Shown: positions 61,270 through 64,000 of the stretch, piece after piece
Layout of the letters: each line of letters begins with the position of its first letter
How positions within the stretch are numbered: position 1 is the stretch's first letter
Assembly: GCA_021772515.1 (NCBI GenBank)
Contig: JAJFLU010000053.1
Coordinates: 1 to 64,000, forward strand
From: Opitutales bacterium
Lineage (GTDB): Bacteria > Verrucomicrobiota > Verrucomicrobiia > Opitutales > UBA2987
DNA length: 64,000 bases
Direction of reading: 5' to 3'
The notes under the pieces: model-generated
What the model was told of the DNA's origin: nothing
Database searches by the model: none
The model's input: the letters and a program-made list of their open reading frames with translations, nothing else
Program-made: the position numbers and the translations under genes

Positions 61270-62652
61270 ATGTTGAATAAATTTAATAGGGGGTCAACCA
61301 CGCATAAGGTGAGTTTTCCTCTTATGCGACCACTTGTGACATCGCTTCTGGTCGGTTTGATTTTCTCTGCTCAGTCAATCGAGGCAAAGAGCCGGGCCTT
61401 CGATAAACTGCTTGATGCCGTGGTCCGTATCGATGTCAGCGAGGCCACTTTCGCGGGCGGCTCGAAGCGAACCATTCGTGGAATCGGCTCGGGGGTCATC
61501 ATGACCAAAGAGGGCCATATTTTGACCAATGCCCATGTCGTCAGCCCGAAGGCGGAGGAAATTTCCATCACCCTGGCAAATCTCGAAAGGGTCAATGCCC
61601 GGCTGCTCGGTTGGGACCACTGGACAGACCTCGCGCTGCTCCAGATCGATCTCGAAGCGGTGGCCAAGCGGAAATTGAAATTTTCGGTCGCCCGGTTCGG
61701 CGATTCCTGCAGGCTCTCTCCCGGCCAAACGGTGTATGCGGTGGGCACCCCCAACGGACTCAGCCGCACGGTGACCAAGGGCATAATTTCCAACAACAAC
61801 CGCTATTTCGAAGCCAGCAGCCAGATTCACGGCCACGAAACCGGGTACTTCAATACCTGGCTGCAAACCGACGCCGCAATCAACCCCGGCAATAGCGGGG
61901 GGCCTCTCGTAACCGAAGAAGGGCGCGTCATCGGCATCAATACCCGGGGCTACTTGGGAGCCAACAATCTGGGGTTTGCCGTCCCCTCCACAACTGCCCA
62001 ATCCGTCATGGCAGCCTTGCTCGAAAAAGATGAGATTGTCCGCAGCTATATCGGCCTCAAATTCAGTCCACTGCGGGATTTGGAGGACTTCTACAATCTG
62101 GAAATAAATACCGGAATGCTTATCAGCGGAGTGGACCCCGGTTCCCCCGCCGATAAAGCGGGTTTGCGGCCCGGTGACATTGTTTTGGCCCTCAATGGTG
62201 AAAAGGTGGACGGTCGTTTTCCCGAGCAACTGCCGCCTCTGCAGAATAAAATTGCCCAGCTTCCGGTCGGATCATCAATTTCGCTCAAGGTTAAGCGCAA
62301 TGGCGATATTGTCAAAGCCGAGGCCCAAACCGAGCGTTTGGAAAGCCGGGTGGGGGAGCAGTGGGCTTTCGAGGATTGGGGGCTGAGTGTGCAAAGAGTT
62401 TCCCGCGCCATTGCCCGCGAGCAGAAATTGCCCACCGATGACGGGGTTTTGGTAATCGGAACGCAGACCGCTTTTCCCGCCGATGAGGCTGGTTTGCGCC
62501 GGGGCGACATCATCTTGCTGGCCAACCGCGAACCCATTCAAACCCTCGATCAGCTCAAGGAGATTTACAAAGGTTACCAAGCTGATCCCAAGGAAGTGCT
62601 CCTCGAAGCTCAGAGGTTTCATCAGGTTTCATTCTACGTCCTGAAACCCTGA
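61270..62652 (+). CDS. HtrA/Do-like serine protease with PDZ domains
   Basis: Triad LTNAHVV / TDLALLQ / [33 protein letters not shown] and a second C-terminal PDZ-like region; start uncertain. Confidence 0.92.
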   Translation: MLNKFNRGSTTHKVSFPLMRPLVTSLLVGLIFSAQSIEAKSRAFDKLLDAVVRIDVSEATFAGGSKRTIRGIGSGVIMTKEGHILTNAHVVSPKAEEISITLANLERVNARLLGWDHWTDLALLQIDLEAVAKRKLKFSVARFGDSCRLSPGQTVYAVGTPNGLSRTVTKGIISNNNRYFEASSQIHGHETGYFNTWLQTDAAINPGNSGGPLVTEEGRVIGINTRGYLGANNLGFAVPSTTAQSVMAALLEKDEIVRSYIGLKFSPLRDLEDFYNLEINTGMLISGVDPGSPADKAGLRPGDIVLALNGEKVDGRFPEQLPPLQNKIAQLPVGSSISLKVKRNGDIVKAEAQTERLESRVGEQWAFEDWGLSVQRVSRAIAREQKLPTDDGVLVIGTQTAFPADEAGLRRGDIILLANREPIQTLDQLKEIYKGYQADPKEVLLEAQRFHQVSFYVLKP

Positions 62653-62747
62653 GATAATTAGAATTAAATACTCTCGATAAGGAACCCACTCCTCTTTATC
62701 CGACTCCTACAAATAATCTCTCCACAGCTCTTCTTTAACTTTTTAGC

Positions 62748-64000
62748 ATGATTATTTTCAAGCGACTCTGCTCTGTTGTTCCCATTCTTTGTTTTGGTCT
62801 CGCTTCCGTTTTTGGAGGCGATGATTTGGGTGATGGCATCGGTGATTTGTTCGAGCAGCGGGCGCAATCCGTGGTCGCTATCGAGTATTTTATCCAGAGC
62901 GAAATCGACCGCTCGCCAGTGGACACCATTGGCCTGGTTGTGAACGAGAAAGGGCTCATTGTGATCAACGAATCATCGGTGCCCAATTGGCTGCCGCCGG
63001 ATCAGTTCAAGGATTTCAAGGTATTTCTGCCCGGTGAAGGGGGCGATGGCTATGGAGCGGTTTTTTTGGGAACCGACCATGTTACCGGCTGGAATTATCT
63101 CCGGGTGGAAGAAAAATTATGGCCGCATCTGGTTCCCATTTCCAGTTTCGAGACCGCCAGTCCGGTCATGGGGCAAAAGTTATGGGGCATCGGTATTCTG
63201 GATCAAAATTTCGACTACGAAGCCTATTTTCTGGATGGTCGAATGGCCATGATGCAAAAAGTTCCCCTCAAGGTTGGATTTTCAGAGAGCCTGTTGGCCA
63301 GTCCCGGTTGCCCCGTGTTCGATTTTAAAGGCCGTTTTGTGGGATGGGCGGGAAATCCCGTTACCCGGGAGCGAATTCTACTTTCCGAAGGCCGACAATC
63401 TCGGGTCGGCTTTCGCCCAATTCGTGAAAGTGGGGCGTTTCTTTATGCCGACGAATTTTTTCAGAATATTAACCGTGTTCCCTCCAATCCGGCTGGAGAT
63501 CCCCGGCCTTGGATCGGGATTGCCGGAATGCAGCCCATCGATCGCAAAGTCGCTAAATTTATTGGTTTGTCCGAGCAGGGTGCCGTCGTTGTCAGCACAA
63601 TATTGGAGGGCAGCCCGGCCGAGGCAAGCAACCTGAAAAGCCGCGATATCATCGTCGCTGTGGACGGCGAAAATTTACCCAAATTTCGACCCGATTCGAT
63701 CGTGCAGAGCTATTTCGAACGGCAGGTGCTGTTAAAAAAACCGGGTGAAATGCTGACTCTCGATGTCGTCCGTGGAGAGAACCAAAAACACATCGAAATC
63801 GCCGTTGGCGAGCACCCCAAACCGTTGAAAAAAGCCCGCCGCAAATACCTCGAAAATCTCGGTTTAACGGTCAGGGAGTTTGTGGTCTACGATGCCATTC
63901 GTAACCGGGTTCCCCACACCGATGCGCCGGGTGTCATCGCCCAGTTTGTTAAGCCTAACAGCCCGGTCCATGCCGCCGGTCTGCAATTGATGGACTGGAT
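62748..64000 (+). CDS. HtrA-like PDZ protein, predicted catalytically dead, truncated by window end
   Basis: ATG at 62748 opens a frame that runs off the window: MIIFKRLCSVVPILCFGLASVFGGDD...; trypsin-like fold pattern without His/Asp/Ser; PDZ STILEGSPAEASNLKSRDIIVAVDG. Confidence 0.82.
   Translation, partial: MIIFKRLCSVVPILCFGLASVFGGDDLGDGIGDLFEQRAQSVVAIEYFIQSEIDRSPVDTIGLVVNEKGLIVINESSVPNWLPPDQFKDFKVFLPGEGGDGYGAVFLGTDHVTGWNYLRVEEKLWPHLVPISSFETASPVMGQKLWGIGILDQNFDYEAYFLDGRMAMMQKVPLKVGFSESLLASPGCPVFDFKGRFVGWAGNPVTRERILLSEGRQSRVGFRPIRESGAFLYADEFFQNINRVPSNPAGDPRPWIGIAGMQPIDRKVAKFIGLSEQGAVVVSTILEGSPAEASNLKSRDIIVAVDGENLPKFRPDSIVQSYFERQVLLKKPGEMLTLDVVRGENQKHIEIAVGEHPKPLKKARRKYLENLGLTVREFVVYDAIRNRVPHTDAPGVIAQFVKPNSPVHAAGLQLMDW

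Noticed and set aside
1-64000. tRNA, rRNA, tmRNA, CRISPR arrays, prophage or intact IS elements
   Set aside because: No tRNA-like T-loop/acceptor pairings outside coding sequence, no regularly spaced repeats, and no integrase or transposase ORFs were recognised by eye; a tRNAscan/Infernal/ISfinder run would be needed to exclude them

Overview
This 64 kb window is a gene-dense bacterial chromosome segment. Gene content (LpxC-FabZ fusion, LpxA, LpxI, heptose kinase/phosphatase, heptosyltransferase, SerS, TilS, FtsH, RpoZ, SmpB, EF-P) points to a Gram-negative of the PVC/Verrucomicrobia type; that taxonomic call is inference. Most of it is housekeeping: tRNA synthetases (serS, argS, leuS), ftsH, lipid A and heptose genes, glgC, glmS, dinB, ugd and an AAS-like acyl-activating enzyme. 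There is also a 1977-aa alpha-2-macroglobulin with an intact thioester motif. Accessory-looking stretches lie at about 18.4-20.4 kb and 50.8-56.3 kb. The first is a decayed Rhs tip with two adjacent small ORFs, bracketed by 63-bp imperfect direct repeats. The second holds a RelE/ParE-type TA pair, an orphan antitoxin-like ORF, a sialidase joined to an amidohydrolase 3' remnant, an unlisted 36-aa membrane ORF, a near-perfect 22-bp palindrome and a frameshifted RDD gene. Most notable points: (1) an active HtrA protease followed by a paralogue that appears to have lost all three catalytic residues; (2) an exported DEDD-type exonuclease with a degenerate third motif; (3) an EF-P with Arg32 at the loop tip; (4) a TA operon with a predicted leaderless promoter inside a direct repeat; (5) the Rhs cassette remnant; (6) dispersed GATGC-rich intergenic palindromes. 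No tRNA, rRNA, CRISPR array or intact transposase was recognised. All calls come from reading sequence by eye; no searches were run.
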